A DNA stretch of 64,000 bases from contig JARWIR010000042.1 in NCBI GenBank assembly GCA_029959085.1, positions 5,674,544 through 5,738,543 of the forward strand, given 5' to 3'. The notes beneath the pieces are model-generated. The model saw only the letters and a list, made by a program, of their open reading frames with translations. It was not told the origin of the DNA and searched no databases. The position numbers and the translations under genes are program-made. Positions 1-10,699 of this stretch are shown piece after piece (position 1 is the stretch's first letter; each line of letters opens with the position of its first letter). Source of the DNA: Nemophila menziesii (Eukaryota > Streptophyta > Magnoliopsida > Boraginales > Hydrophyllaceae).

Positions 1-30
1 TAAAAGGTAACCCTTAAATTGTATTATTTA

Positions 31-283
31 CAATCTCCGTTTCAAAATGTTCGTCCACTTACGATGGTGTTTCAAAATGTTTGTCCATTTAGTATTTCAA
101 GACACTTTTTCCCTATTTTTTCCATTACTACCCCTATTAAAAAATTAAAATTTATATTTCCAATACACATTTAAGATATCAAGACACTTTATGAAGGTTT
201 ATCTTGTAATAAGGTTTGTAATCATTAATTTTCTTAATTCGTGTAAAAAGGAAAATGGACAAACATTTTTGAAATGGAGGGAG
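31..283. mobile_element. Stowaway-like MITE
   Basis: A 253-bp element with terminal inverted repeats. The left end reads CTCCGTTTCAAAATG and the right end, read inward, CTCCCTCCATTTCAAAA followed by the shared TGTTTGTCCATTT. It is flanked by TA at 29-30 and 284-285, the target duplication of Tc1/mariner-derived Stowaway MITEs. The left arm holds a partial second copy of the TTTCAAAATGTTYGTCCA block. It has no coding capacity and would have been moved in trans by a mariner transposase. The extreme left end (CAAT before CTCCG) has diverged. Confidence 0.75.
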
Positions 284-285
284 TA

Positions 286-753
286 TATCAAACCAGCAAA
301 CTTATATTAACCCAAAAAAAAAAAAATATCTCAATTTATGTAACAATTTTTCATTAAAATGACTTAAAAATCAAATCAATGATCATATTAAATAAGACAT
401 GATGTATTCCAAATACTTACCCATAACCTTTTACCCTTGACCCTTATAGTAGTGGGAGATCATTGCTTTATTGTTTAAATTATTTGACGCTTTTTTTTTG
501 TATTTATGAGCATTGCTATATATCTAACCCTATTTTGCCTTATCTATGTGTCATCTTATATGTGTCACCTAGCATTAAACAAAGAGGTGATAAAAAGGTG
601 AAGCAAGTAGGGGTGATATAAGTAGGGGTGATATAGATCTTTAATCTTACAAAAAATTGCTATGAAAAGAATTCTTACTTGTAGTTCACTTAAAGAATCC
701 CGCCATCACAAATAGGAGCTCGTTTTAGATTTGCAATTCTTCACAGTTTTGAA
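286..753. other. AT-rich intergenic stretch, nothing recognised
   Basis: AT-rich sequence with no open frame of note, no RNA gene and no transposon end that I can see. It separates the Stowaway-like MITE from the first hAT-type element. Confidence 0.6.
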
Positions 754-761
754 GTCTCCGT

Positions 762-1459
762 CAAGGTTGTCACGAGGCGAAGTCGACAAAAGTCGACGGA
801 CCCCCAAATAGCCCAAGGCGCTAGGCGATAGCCTAGGCGTTAGCCCGAGCGAAGTGAGACGATAAATATCGATATATTATGTATATATATAGATATCCTA
901 CTTAAATAAGAAAATAATAGACATATTAATTAATTTTAAGCTAAAAAATGTCATAAAAACACATTAGATACTAAAAAAATCAAAAGAAAGACATGAAATG
1001 TCAGAAGAAACAGAAGAAGAAAAGGAAGGGTTGCTTCTTGTCTTGACAAAGGAGTCTGACTTTTTATTTTTTAAACGTGTTATTTTTGTTTTAAACTCTT
1101 AAAATATTGGGTTAATGTTATGGGCTTAAAATATTTAAAATATTTGCTATTGGTCTGAATAATAAAGAGTGAAAAACTGTAAAAAAAAATGGTTGTTGGT
1201 AAAAGGCCATCGATCTTTAGAAAATGGGTTGTTGGTAAAAGGCCATCAATCTTTGGCCTAGGGCTGAATAATTAAGAGTAAAAAACTGGAAAAAAAGAAA
1301 AGAAAATGGGCTGTTGGTAAAAGGCCATCGATCTTTGGCCTAGGCGTCGCCTATCGAAATGGGCCAGGCGGCCGACTAGGCTACGACTTATAACCTTTCG
1401 CGCCTTGCCTTCGCCTATCGCCTAGTCGCGACTAGACGACGCGCCTGGTGACAACACTG
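762..1459. mobile_element. Non-autonomous hAT-type element
   Basis: A 698-bp element with imperfect inverted ends (CAAGGTTGTCAC on the left; CAGTGTTGTCACC read inward from the right). It is bounded by a perfect 8-bp target duplication GTCTCCGT at 754-761 and 1460-1467. An 8-bp duplication with CA-starting ends is the hAT signature. Both subterminal regions are GC-rich and repeat GCCTAGGCG/CGCCTA motifs, as expected for transposase-binding arrays. The middle is AT-rich, with about three imperfect copies of a GGGTTGTTGGTAAAAGGCCATCGA-like block at 1186-1345. There is no transposase. Confidence 0.85.
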
Positions 1460-1467
1460 GTCTCCGT

Positions 1468-2855
1468 ACAAACTTAGTAGGACCATATGCTGAAAGTATG
1501 AAGAGCAACTCTCGTCCACTTGTACTACGACCACCCCCGACACCAGCTACAACAGATCTGAATACAATAAGATCAAAAAGTAGAATAAAACCTGATAACC
1601 CATCCAATTAAACTAAATATATGTGCACAATATTTTAATCTACTTCAAATATTATCTAACAATTCATAATTGCTAGCAATTATCGACAAAATTACCCTAA
1701 ATATACTGACAAAGAATACACTCCAACCTTTTCATTAATCAAATAATAGGAAAAAATAATTAATCACATAGATACATTATAAACATAGTATTATGTATTA
1801 TGTGATTAATGTTATCCAAAATCGAACAAGAACTAATCTTACATTACAATTTTTTTGTGTTTTTCAGAAAATAGTTGTATTTATAAATTTAATGGTACGC
1901 TTGGAAAAATCTCAAATTCAAGCAAGTAACAAATACCAAACTGAATTAAATAACCCTAAATTTTATATATCAGTTTTAAAAAAATTTAAAATATATCAGA
2001 ATTTAAAATTATTTTTTAGTACATATAGATCATAAAAACCAAGCGGAATGGAGACATGGCAAAGACCGTTCATATCCGTTTGTTAACAAACGGTACTTTT
2101 ACCTTTTTCTCGTCAAATAAATGGTACTTACATTGGAACAAAAAAGAAACAGTACTTACCGAACAGACAGCAACAGAGTACACATGTGTTTATTATAAAT
2201 ATAAATTACATAAATAAATCCTATAGAATTACATCTCTAATGATCTACAATATAACTAAACATACTAACATAATTCAGATTTATAAATTAATTTATAAAA
2301 ATTGATATAATGTAAGAAATAATTACAGACACATAGATCTTATACATAAAAAATAAAGAATTGGAAACATATACAATAATATCATATCTAGGGATCTTTA
2401 ATATAAAGATTAATGATAAAATAATTTAGATCTAGATGCATAAAGAAGAATCACAGACCTTTAAGTTATTTCAAGAGATAATGTAAAATTAAATCTTATA
2501 ATATTACTATTGTAGATGTTTATGTGTGCTATGCAAGAATACAATATATACACGAAATAGTGTACAATATTGTATAACAATAATCGAAGAAGAATGGTTG
2601 AGTTGAGAAGAACAGGAGAGATGGGAGAAGAGGAGAGGATTTTTTTTTTTTTAGGGCTATAATGATAATGATTTCTGACATAGATAAAATAATGATAATG
2701 AGTAATTTATTTATTTTTTGGTACATTATATTATAAAAACGCATTTTTTGGGCCAACAAAACCAACTGTCACCATTAATTCCATTTTATTTTATTTTTCT
2801 GATTGGGCCAGTTGGTTCAATTTTTTCAAAGTAGGCCGCTCATTTCTTATTAGAC
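1468..2855. other. Intergenic, no gene seen
   Basis: AT-rich sequence with only short spurious frames. The only structure noted is an 18-bp perfect palindrome at 2076-2093. The interrupted flank beginning at 1460 continues from before the hAT-type element, so the original locus spans that insertion. Confidence 0.55.
2076..2093. repeat. Perfect 18-bp palindrome
   Basis: CCGTTTGTTAACAAACGG is identical to its reverse complement over 18 bases. It could form a cruciform or be the fused remnant of inverted termini. No gene lies next to it, so its role is unknown. Confidence 0.8.
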
Positions 2856-2965
2856 GAGTCATATGGATCGACTGATTCGACATTTTGTCAAAAAAGAAAA
2901 AAAAAATCTTATGCAGATCACATACCCCCTTTATAATTTTTATCTTACCAGAAAACTATTCCCGT

Positions 2966-3393
2966 TATTGTTTATTAGTATTTCTAAAATTGTGGACTCT
3001 TGTGAGGCAGAGGCTAGAGGACTATTTCAAGCATGCTCTATGGCTTCAAGTCTTCCTTTAGGCAAAGTTGTGGTATAAAATGATTGTTTAACCCTTATTC
3101 AGCAATGTACTAGTAGAGAGAAATTTTTTTGTAATATTAAAAGGTTAGTTAGTAGTATTTGTAAGATTAAACTTTGTTGTAATGTAAAAATCTCCTTTGT
3201 AAGGAGATCAAAAAACTTATGCGCAGATTGGGTGGCTAAACAGGAGATTAAAGGCTCCTTGTTTAGCCTTTGGAACTCTTTTCCACCTCCCAATCTCGCT
3301 TCTCTCTTAGCTAGAGACTTTAACTCTGTAGGAATAGGGTGATGTAATTTTGGAAGTTTTTAATCTATGCTTCTTTCGACTAAAAAAAAAAAC
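2966..3393 (+). pseudogene. 5'-truncated LINE 3' end (RNase H-like tail)
   Basis: Translating the plus strand from about 2990 shows an RNase H-like C-terminus typical of plant LINE ORF2 (RVT_3 family). It reads VDSCEAEARGLFQA, then a TAA stop near 3076, and later CADWVAKQE and LARDFNSVGIG before a terminal stop. The block WVAKQE and the -VGIG/-SGVG ending also occur in the minus-strand fragment at 5384-5824, so both belong to one LINE family. The fragment ends in an A-run at 3384-3393, consistent with a poly(A) tail. Everything upstream of RNase H is missing, as in typical 5'-truncated LINE copies. The left edge is approximate. Confidence 0.7.
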
Positions 3394-3493
3394 TCTTCCA
3401 GAAGGTCGAAAAGACTGCAAGGGATCTTAGAAGATTTTGAGGTAAGAAAATTTTGGACACGTATAACGCACTACGTATTTCGCCACTTCGTTT
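3394..3493. other. Short spacer between LINE tail and hAT element
   Basis: About 100 bp with no feature that I recognise, ending at the target duplication of the next hAT-type element. Confidence 0.5.
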
Positions 3494-3501
3494 GTAGCTA
3501 G

Positions 3502-4208
3502 TAGGGTAGAGCATATCCCGGGTTAGCACCGGGTTCTAACCTTGGGTTGTAACATCCCAGAGTGGAATTTGAAAAACTCAACCCTGGTTTTTTTTATGAA
3601 ACCCGCCCGGGTTCTAAACACCGGGTTGTCTCGAGTTTGTTTTCAGTATAAAACTGTATTTTTATATGAATATTTAGTAACTAAAAAGTAAACAGTAAAC
3701 TTAAAAATAGAAAATAAGTTAACAGACATCACTGTAATGGTTCAATCACAAAAATAATTACATAGCTAAATCTCAACATATTAAGAAATAAATCTGTGCT
3801 TTGACGATAACACAAAATATTACAAAATAAATATGAAGGCATTAGTCCTTTGATCGCACTGTGTCTTAACTTCAAACGAGCAGACTCAGATCCTTGCATC
3901 AACCTGTTCTCAATATCTTGCATAGATATTCAAATTGTTTAATAAAGAAATAAATCAAAAATCACAGACCTCATCAGCAGAAATTTCAGCAGTAGCCAGA
4001 CAAACATCTATAAAAACAGAATTCAACCTGGGTATCCCGTTTACTCAATTCAACCATAAATAGTTTATCAAAACAAGGAGTGAACAACATAAAGCCACCA
4101 AACCAATATTATACTATCCTAATTTATAAGAGTGCTCACCTAGACTTAGCCACTTCAATCACGAGTTCATGCCGAAAGTTCTTAAAACTGATTATTGAGT
4201 AATAGTGC

Positions 4209-4259
<51 letters not shown>

Positions 4260-5313
4260 GAACAGATAATTACAAAAACAAATAAATTAAATATATAACT
4301 TAACCTTTTGAGTTCAGATTCATACTAAAATATACCCATGGAATCAGATTATAAGCATACAAATAATATCAAATTCATTTCGGAAAGAGGTTAGAATACA
4401 CACCTATTTAATTACAAGACATAAAAAATAAAACAAGCTGAATATCATACATATAAATGAAATTTTCAGAAACATTGACACAGTTTTTACTACCAGTAAT
4501 TGGATGCATAAACAAGGACCATAAAGAACACCATCTGACTTCACAAACTTGACTAATCAGCTAGAACTCAAAGCTTGTTACTTAATTAGTGCCAGAATCA
4601 TTGGAAACGACAGTTTAATTTAGGTAGAAACTACATATAGCACGTAATAGTAGACTACAAATCTTATAGTGCCTGCTCATATAAACAAATTAATGAAACA
4701 ATGTAAAATCACTGGACAAGTTTGCAAGCGTAGTAATGTAATTAAAACAGTAAGAAAGCATAAGCTCTAATATCTATATCTCAAAAGAAAATATCTACAA
4801 AAAAATAATAGTTTATAAATTTAAATGGTTATAAAATATAAAATATATACACATATAAAACACAAGCTTGTAAAATCTTAAGAGAACAATCATAATACAC
4901 ATCCAAAAGATCTGAAAACACCAGGTAGCGATAAATGAGAAGCCATACTTATGAAAAAGAGAAGATAAATACTGTGAATATCTAGCCAGTAAATCCTCAG
5001 ACGACATTGATTTAAGCAACTCTAGGGTTTTGAGGATTAGATAAGAAAAGAAAGGAAAGAATGTATATATGTGAGATGTACGAGTGAAAATGAGGCAACA
5101 GGTATATATATTATATTGCTCTAACCGGGTCATCGGGTTGAACCCGCGTTACAAAACATGACTTATCAAAACGATGCGCAAAAATTTGGGCCTCTTTTTT
5201 TTTTTTTTAACCGTCATTTATATTGGGTCTCCCACGGGTTAACATATAACGGGTTGGAAAATGTACGGGTTCATATATGAAGATCGGTTTGACAAAGTCT
5301 TTGCTCAGCCCTA
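3502..5313. mobile_element. Non-autonomous hAT-type element, 1.8 kb
   Basis: The ends are imperfect inverted repeats: TAGGGTAGAGCA on the left and TAGGGCTGAGCA read inward from the right, a form common among plant hAT elements. The left flank is GTAGCTAG (3494-3501). The right flank begins GTAGCT (5314-5319) and then runs into a poly(T) tract. The match supports an 8-bp duplication whose right copy was overrun by the LINE tail. Subterminal regions at both ends repeat CGGGTT/ACCCG motifs (3520-3630 and 5125-5270). The interior is AT-rich and contains an (AT)n microsatellite. No transposase frame is visible. Confidence 0.75.
4209..4257. repeat. (AT)n microsatellite
   Basis: About 49 bases of uninterrupted alternating T and A inside the 1.8-kb hAT-type element. 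Such tracts change length readily. Confidence 0.95.
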
Positions 5314-5318
5314 GTAGC

Positions 5319-5830
5319 TTTTTTTTTTTTTTTTTTTTGTTCAAATGCATAATAATATAGATAATAATAAACGGATACAAGGTTTAGCCCACCCCAGAGG
5401 GTTCAGCTTCATTACAAATAATAGTGACTAACTGGGGGGGAATACAGGTATCCCAATTACCAAACAAGGTGCTAAGGAGCTCCTGTTTAGCAACCCAGTC
5501 AGCTGCCACATTTCTACCCCTAGACACAAAAGAAAAGGAAGGGGAAGATAATTCAGCAAAATAATAAATATTACAAATAACGTTTTTTATTGAATGACTC
5601 AACACGGGAAATCCTGAAGAAAGAGGCTTCATGATAGTTGCTGAATCATTCTCTATAATAACGCTCCCAAAAGGAAAATTTGAAGCCATCTCCGTAGCTT
5701 TCAAAATTCCCGTGGCCTCTGCCTCTAACACCGAATCTGCTCCAATTTTCCAACTATTACCTGATACAAATTCACCATTAGAGTTTCTTACTACATTTAG
5801 TGCATCCCTTTTTATCTTGTTCAACTCATA
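5319..5830 (-). pseudogene. 5'-truncated LINE 3' end (RNase H-like tail), minus strand
   Basis: On the minus strand a frame of 146 codons (5384-5824) encodes an RNase H-like domain of the plant LINE ORF2 type. It shows VVRNSNGEF, LEAEATGILKA with the acidic E/E pair, IIENDSATIM and WVAKQELL. It ends with -EAEPSGVG, then a short 3' UTR and a poly(A) tail seen as a T-run at 5319-5340 on the plus strand. RT and endonuclease are absent, so this is a 5'-truncated copy. Its 5' edge lies in or near a 107-bp tandem duplication. The family matches the plus-strand fragment at 2966-3393. Confidence 0.75.
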
Positions 5831-6006
5831 ATAGTAGTGTTGGTTTCCACTTGTTTGACGTGGTTATATTTGAGTTTGTTCGCGTCGAGGGTGTAGCTGA
5901 CATTTAGTGCATCCCTTTTTATCTTGTTCAACTCATAATAGTAGTGTTGGTTTCCACTTGTTTGACGTGGTTATATTTGAGTTTGTTCGCGTCGAGGGTG
6001 TAGCTG
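5794..6006. repeat. 107-bp direct tandem duplication
   Basis: The block starting CATTTAGTGCATCC at 5794 is repeated exactly, as far as I can read, starting at 5901. The second copy ends at GTGTAGCTG (6006). The unit overlaps the 5' part of the minus-strand LINE fragment. The copies look identical, so the duplication is recent. Confidence 0.9.
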
Positions 6007-6059
6007 GTGGCTAGCAGTCGAGGAAGACATACATTCTTCCAAATCCATTTCTAAACGTG

Positions 6060-6256
6060 TTAGCTAAGAAGTACGACATTCCCAAGATAGTAGATGGTCC
6101 GGGAAATAGGTGAAACAGGTCAAAGATATTTTTTTTTTTGTTCGATGTCAAAGATAGTGTGTATAGCCTAAGAGGTTTTAGTAATAAATATGGATATTAT
6201 AATCTAGAAATTATCATGTAATCACAGGGCAAAATATAAGTCAAATCTATTACAGA
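6060..6256 (+). mobile_element. LTR-family fragment, copy 1, left part
   Basis: This stretch (TACGACAT..TAGATGGTCCGGGAAA..CAAAGATA, then ATCATGTAATCACAGGGCAAAATATAAG) matches, with scattered differences, the sequence at 31100-31180 plus 32810-32912. The two copies continue to match on the far side of the minus-strand LINE (12990-13075 against 32925-33005). The LINE therefore interrupts a dispersed repeat. The second copy ends in CA followed by a PBS-like sequence, so I read this as part of a Ty3/gypsy-type LTR. Confidence 0.6.
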
Positions 6257-6299
6257 GTTTCTCTTTTTTTTTTCTTTTTTTTTTGACAATGAAAGGGTG

Positions 6300-7906
6300 C
6301 GGAAGCACCCTGCGAAAGAAAACAAATGGTTCATCCAATGCCTAATCTACTAAAAGCTACCGATAAATCGAAAATACTAAGCGTATTCCGATTAACAAAA
6401 GTTGCCTCGTGCCTAGCTTCCTTCGCCAACTTATCCGCTTCCCGATTGAGCTTCCTGTTGATGTGCTTAAATGAGACAAGCTTTAGCTCTTCAGTTCTGT
6501 GGATAATTTTTCGTAGGGTGGGTTGGATATTCCAACGAGCTGCTGACACCTGCTTTATACCTTGAATAATCTCAAGGTTGTCCGAATGGATAACAATTTT
6601 CCTTTCCGGGAAGTTCGTCCAAGTTGTGTTGCTTCAAGAACTGCAATCGCTTCTCCCTCCAATGCCGAATTGCAATCAGTGCTAAAACAGTGTTTAATCT
6701 TTGAGTTGTTCCCAGATTGATTGCAAACGACTGCGATTCCCGTGGGTTCCCATTTGTTCGAAAAAGATGCGTCGCAGTAAAATTTTATGTCTTCCTCCTG
6801 TTCGTTCCTATCAATTTCTCCACTTTGTTCTTCCGTGCTATTAAATCCTTTGTAACTTTCTTTAATCCAGTTAATCCCGTGTATATCTTACATCAGCTTT
6901 GTTGAGGCAATGTTAATCCCGGTTCCATTAGCTGCAATACCTTCGTGAATGCCTTTCATTTTCGCTTTCCAAATGTTCCATAGGTTGATCATTAAGAAGT
7001 CTCGTACTACGTTCTCATCCCATCCCCCTTTTGTAAACGATTTTATTGTCTTGAGGAACCACTCTTCTAACTTGTCTTCCATTACCTCTTGTATCCTAAT
7101 TTGTAGAAATGATCCCGCCCATATGTCTTTACACATATTACATTGTAAAAATGAATGTTCAATGTCTTCTTTTCTATGGTTACACCATAAGCAATTTGTG
7201 CCATTCGCGCAATTCCTTTTTGATAGATTGACTCTAGTCGGTATTGCGTTGTTGACCAGCCGCCACATAAATAATCTTATTTTTTTTTCGGGATATTTGA
7301 TTTCCATATAGTTTTCCATATTTTTTATTCTTGCATAGCTCTCGTTTTTGTTGTAGTAGCTTTGTTGTTGTTTTGTTCTTCTACTATTACTTTATACCCC
7401 GTTTTAGTATCGTAATTCCCATCCTTTGAGTAGGGCCAAATAAATCTATCGATAATATCAATTTCCTTAATCTTTGTCTTCCTGATGAGGTGGATAATCG
7501 GTTCTGGAAAAAGATTATCTAAGATTTCGAGATCCCATCCGTCCCTTTCCTTTTTCATTAGTTCGTTTACTTTCGTAAAGTTTGATCCTTCCGGTTTCTC
7601 TAACTTCCAATCAGTATCTATCCATTTATCATTCCATATATTCGTGTCCTTTCCATTTCCTATCTTTTTTATTCCATGTTTTTTTATGAAATCTCTTCCT
7701 TCCATTATACTTGCCCAGCTCCATGTCTTGCTCTGTCTAATTTTACACGATAAAAAATTAGATTTATTAAAATAGATACCTTTGAGAAGTCTCGTTGCCA
7801 GATTGGTCGGATTATTCATAAGTCTCCATGCTTGAGCGGCCAATAATACAGTATTCATCTTTTTAAAATCTTTGAAACCAAGTCCTCCAATTAGCTTGTT
7901 AACCAT
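6300..7906 (-). pseudogene. LINE ORF2 C-terminal part: thumb, zf-RVT and RNase H
   Basis: Minus-strand frames continue ORF2 after the RT core. The piece 7325-7906 has GGLGFKDFKKMN, WNDKWI and FIWPYSKDGNYDTKTGYK, the region between RT and the zinc-binding domain. The piece 6888-7319 shows the zf-RVT domain (WRLVNNAIPTRVNL, CLWCNHRKEDIEHSFLQC). The piece 6331-6549 gives the end of a RVT_3-type RNase H (FKHINRKLNREADKLAKEA). A TAG separates the first two pieces, and the RNase H domain is broken by frame changes between about 6550 and 6890. The RNase H tail is typical of one branch of plant L1 elements. Confidence 0.8.
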
Positions 7907-7997
7907 TATTTTTTCCCAAGCTACCCAGTGTATCCTATTTCTTTCACCTGAATTCCACCAAAAGTTAGAAATGGCCGAAATAAGTTTATTACAGACT

Positions 7998-9644
7998 TTA
8001 ATCGGAAAGAGAAAATGGACATATAATAATTGGGTATGGCTTGGAGAATTTCTTTAATAAGTACTTCCTTGCCTCCTCCGATAAAAGCTTAGCTTTCCAT
8101 CGTTCAGTATTCCTGAAAACTTTTTTTGCTATGCATTCTAAAGATTCAACCTTTGACCTTGTATGGCATAAAGGAATTCCTAGATAGTATCCCAAATCTT
8201 TCGTTTCTTTAATGTCCATTTTTTTTTATACTAACCCTTCATATCTTTTGTTGTTTCTTTGCTAAAAATGATAGTTGATTTGCTAAAATTAATTCTCTGT
8301 CTTGATCCTTTACAATATATGTCAAGACGTTCTTTGAAATAGTCAATATCGGTTCCGTCTAAATCAATAAAGAAAAGTGAGTCATCTGCGAACAAAAGGT
8401 GAGATATCATTGGGCAGTTCCTATTAATTTTAATACCACTAATCATTTTATTGTCAACAAAATGATCAACAATGCTGATGAGAGATTCAGTCATAATAGA
8501 AAATAAGAAAGGAGATAAAGGATCTCCTTGCCTGAGACCTCTCCCTGGTTTAAAATTTTCGAGTCTCTCTCCATTGATGTTAATATAAAAGGAGACTGAG
8601 GTGATACAGTTTCTCATCCAATTTATCCACTTTTCACAAAACCCTAATTTCTCTAAAACTTTAAAAAGGAAGGTCCATCTTACCTGATCATAAGCCTTAG
8701 CCATATCAATTTTTATCGCAGCCAAGTTTTTCTTGTTTTTTCCGTTTCCTACTTATAAAAAAAGAAATTTCTTGTGCAATTATAATGTTATCCTGTATTG
8801 CTCGCCCTTTTATAAAAGCTGACTGGGTAGGTGATATAATGCGATTCATAATTTCTCTTAACCGGTTCGAGAGGATCTTTGTTATAATTTTGTAAATAAA
8901 GTTTACACAAGATATAGGTCTGTAATCGCCTAAGTTTTCTTGTGTCATTCCTTTCGGAATCAGTGTTATTAATGTATCGTTAATAGTTTCAACTGAGCGA
9001 TTATTATCGAAAAAATCCATAATTACCTGTATCACATCATTTTTAATAATTTCCCAAAACTCTTTATAGAACTTACCATTTAATCCATCAGGTCCTGGAG
9101 CTTTTGAAGCTGATAATTCAATGACAGCTCTCTCTATTTCTTCAATATCTGGTTTTTTCGTTAATTCTTCATTCATGTCAAAAGTAACACGTGGTTTAAT
9201 GAATTCAATAGCTTTTTCCATTGTTTCCTCCTCCCCACAATTTTCTTCAAAAAGGTTTTTATAATAATTTTGGAAACAACCCTTGATATTATCTGAGTCA
9301 TCTATCCAATTACCATCCTTATCCTTAATTCTAGTAATTCTGTTCAACTATCTCCTTTTTATCGTAGCTAAGTGAAAAAAATTCGTGTTTTTATCCCCAT
9401 AAATAAGCCAATTCTGTCTCGCTCTATCGCACCAATATTTCTCTTCATTTTCATATTCTTTTTTTATTCTTTCTTTAATATCCTGTTCCTCAATAGTGGT
9501 GTCTTTATTAATATTATTCTTGTTTAATTCTATAAGTTTATCCTGGAGTTTTTTAATAGTTTTTTCGTGATTTATAAAAAATTTCGAGCTCCAACTGCTA
9601 AGTTCTTTTTTTGTGTAGTCCCTCTTATTTATAAAGTTAGGCAT
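7998..9644 (-). pseudogene. LINE ORF2 reverse transcriptase domain
   Basis: Minus-strand frames give the non-LTR reverse transcriptase that would copy the LINE RNA at a nicked target. Blocks in order: SKAPGPDG, TLITLIPKG, YRPISCVNFIYKI and QSAFIKGRAIQDNI (8706-9347); then IDMAKAYDQV, GLRQGDPLSPFLF and FADD (8231-8725); then GYYLGIPL (7998-8219). The catalytic aspartates, in IDMAKAYD and FADD, are all present. Lesions: a TAG at about 9348-9350, a frameshift near 8720-8745 and another near 8220-8231 in a T-run. The spacer between endonuclease and RT (9348-9644) includes NWLIYGDKNTNFFHLATIKRR, conserved in plant L1s. Confidence 0.88.
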
Positions 9645-9679
9645 AGGACTACTATTATGGGGAACAACCCAGCTTTCTT

Positions 9680-10460
9680 CTATGATTTTTTTGCAATTTT
9701 CGTTGTCAAGCCACCTAGTTTCGAATTTAAAGTATTTTTTCCTACTTTCATGTTAATATCAAAATGAAGGATTAAGGGTGAGTGGTCCGACCCAATAGCC
9801 GGTGGTATGTAAATTTGCGATCTCGGGAATCTTTCCACCCATTCGAAAGTTGCTAATCCCCGATCGATTCTTGTTTTTACATTCTTCTCGCCTTCCATCC
9901 TGTTGGACCAAGTAAAAAAAACATCCATTAGAATTAATTTCCGCAAGAGAATTACAGTTAGTAAAATCAATAAAAGCATTAATGTGATCAATGTTGGCCT
10001 GATTCTTGCTCTTTTTCTCCGTGATATTGAGAATTTCATTGAAGTCCCCTATAATTGTCCAAGGTTCTTTAAAACCTTCACCCCATTTCGTAATTTCGTT
10101 CCAAGTATCTAATCTTAGTTTAAAATCATTGGGAGCATGAATAAACACAATGTAATAAGCAAAAGAAAGTTCATTAATACGCGCAATAACAAAGGAATTA
10201 CAACTAAAAACAATACGCAAATGCACATTAGAGTGCCACAAAATCAAGAACCCCCCAGAGTGAAAGGCACTTCGAGTGGGTTCCACAAAAAAGGAGTTAT
10301 CATAACCAAACCGAGCCAACACACCCTGAGAGTCCACTTCTCTCAGCATCGTTTCACAAAAAGCCACCACACTAGGTCTGAATTGTGCCACCAACGAGCT
10401 AGCTTTGGTCAATGTTAAGGGCGCTCGAAGACCCTAAACATTCCAAAATAAGGTTGTCAC
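9680..10460 (-). pseudogene. LINE ORF2 endonuclease domain
   Basis: The minus strand encodes an exonuclease/endonuclease/phosphatase-type domain that nicks target DNA. Visible blocks: FCETM (the catalytic Glu, as CET rather than the usual QET), GDFNEIL (catalytic Asp/Asn) and, after a frameshift near 9920, FFTWSNRM, RIDRGL and IGSDHSPLIL (the SDH signature). At the N-terminus the expected WNCRGL motif reads WNV-stop-GL, with an in-frame TAG at about 10434. ORF2 probably starts at the ATG at 10687, just 13 bases after the ORF1 stop, and passes through an acidic stretch (QFEPEEEDEG) that is frameshifted before the endonuclease. Confidence 0.85.
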
Positions 10461-10699
10461 TTGATTTTTGCGGCTTTTTTGGAGTTGCCGCCTCCATTTT
10501 TAACCTCATAAACTTCCTCCTCTTCATGAAATGCGTCAGCATACTAAAAATTCATGTCGTGATCCTCACCTCCACCCTCATAATACTTCTCAAAGTAATT
10601 CTCACTGCTTTCGAAATTACCTTCATCTTCCTCTTCAGGTTCAAACTGCGAATCCTCTTCATCAGTAATTTGTGATAAATTTTTCATATCTTTACCTTT

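Noticed and set aside
1422..1607. Minus-strand frame at the edge of the first hAT-type element
   Set aside because: It crosses the transposon end and the target duplication, so it cannot be an original gene.
1793..2035. 80-codon plus-strand frame
   Set aside because: AT-rich, no homology recognised, composition as in the surrounding intergenic DNA.
9903..10675. Plus-strand frames over the LINE (9903-10112, 10137-10418, 10412-10675)
   Set aside because: They are complements of the endonuclease and the ORF1-ORF2 junction on the minus strand and have no recognisable protein.
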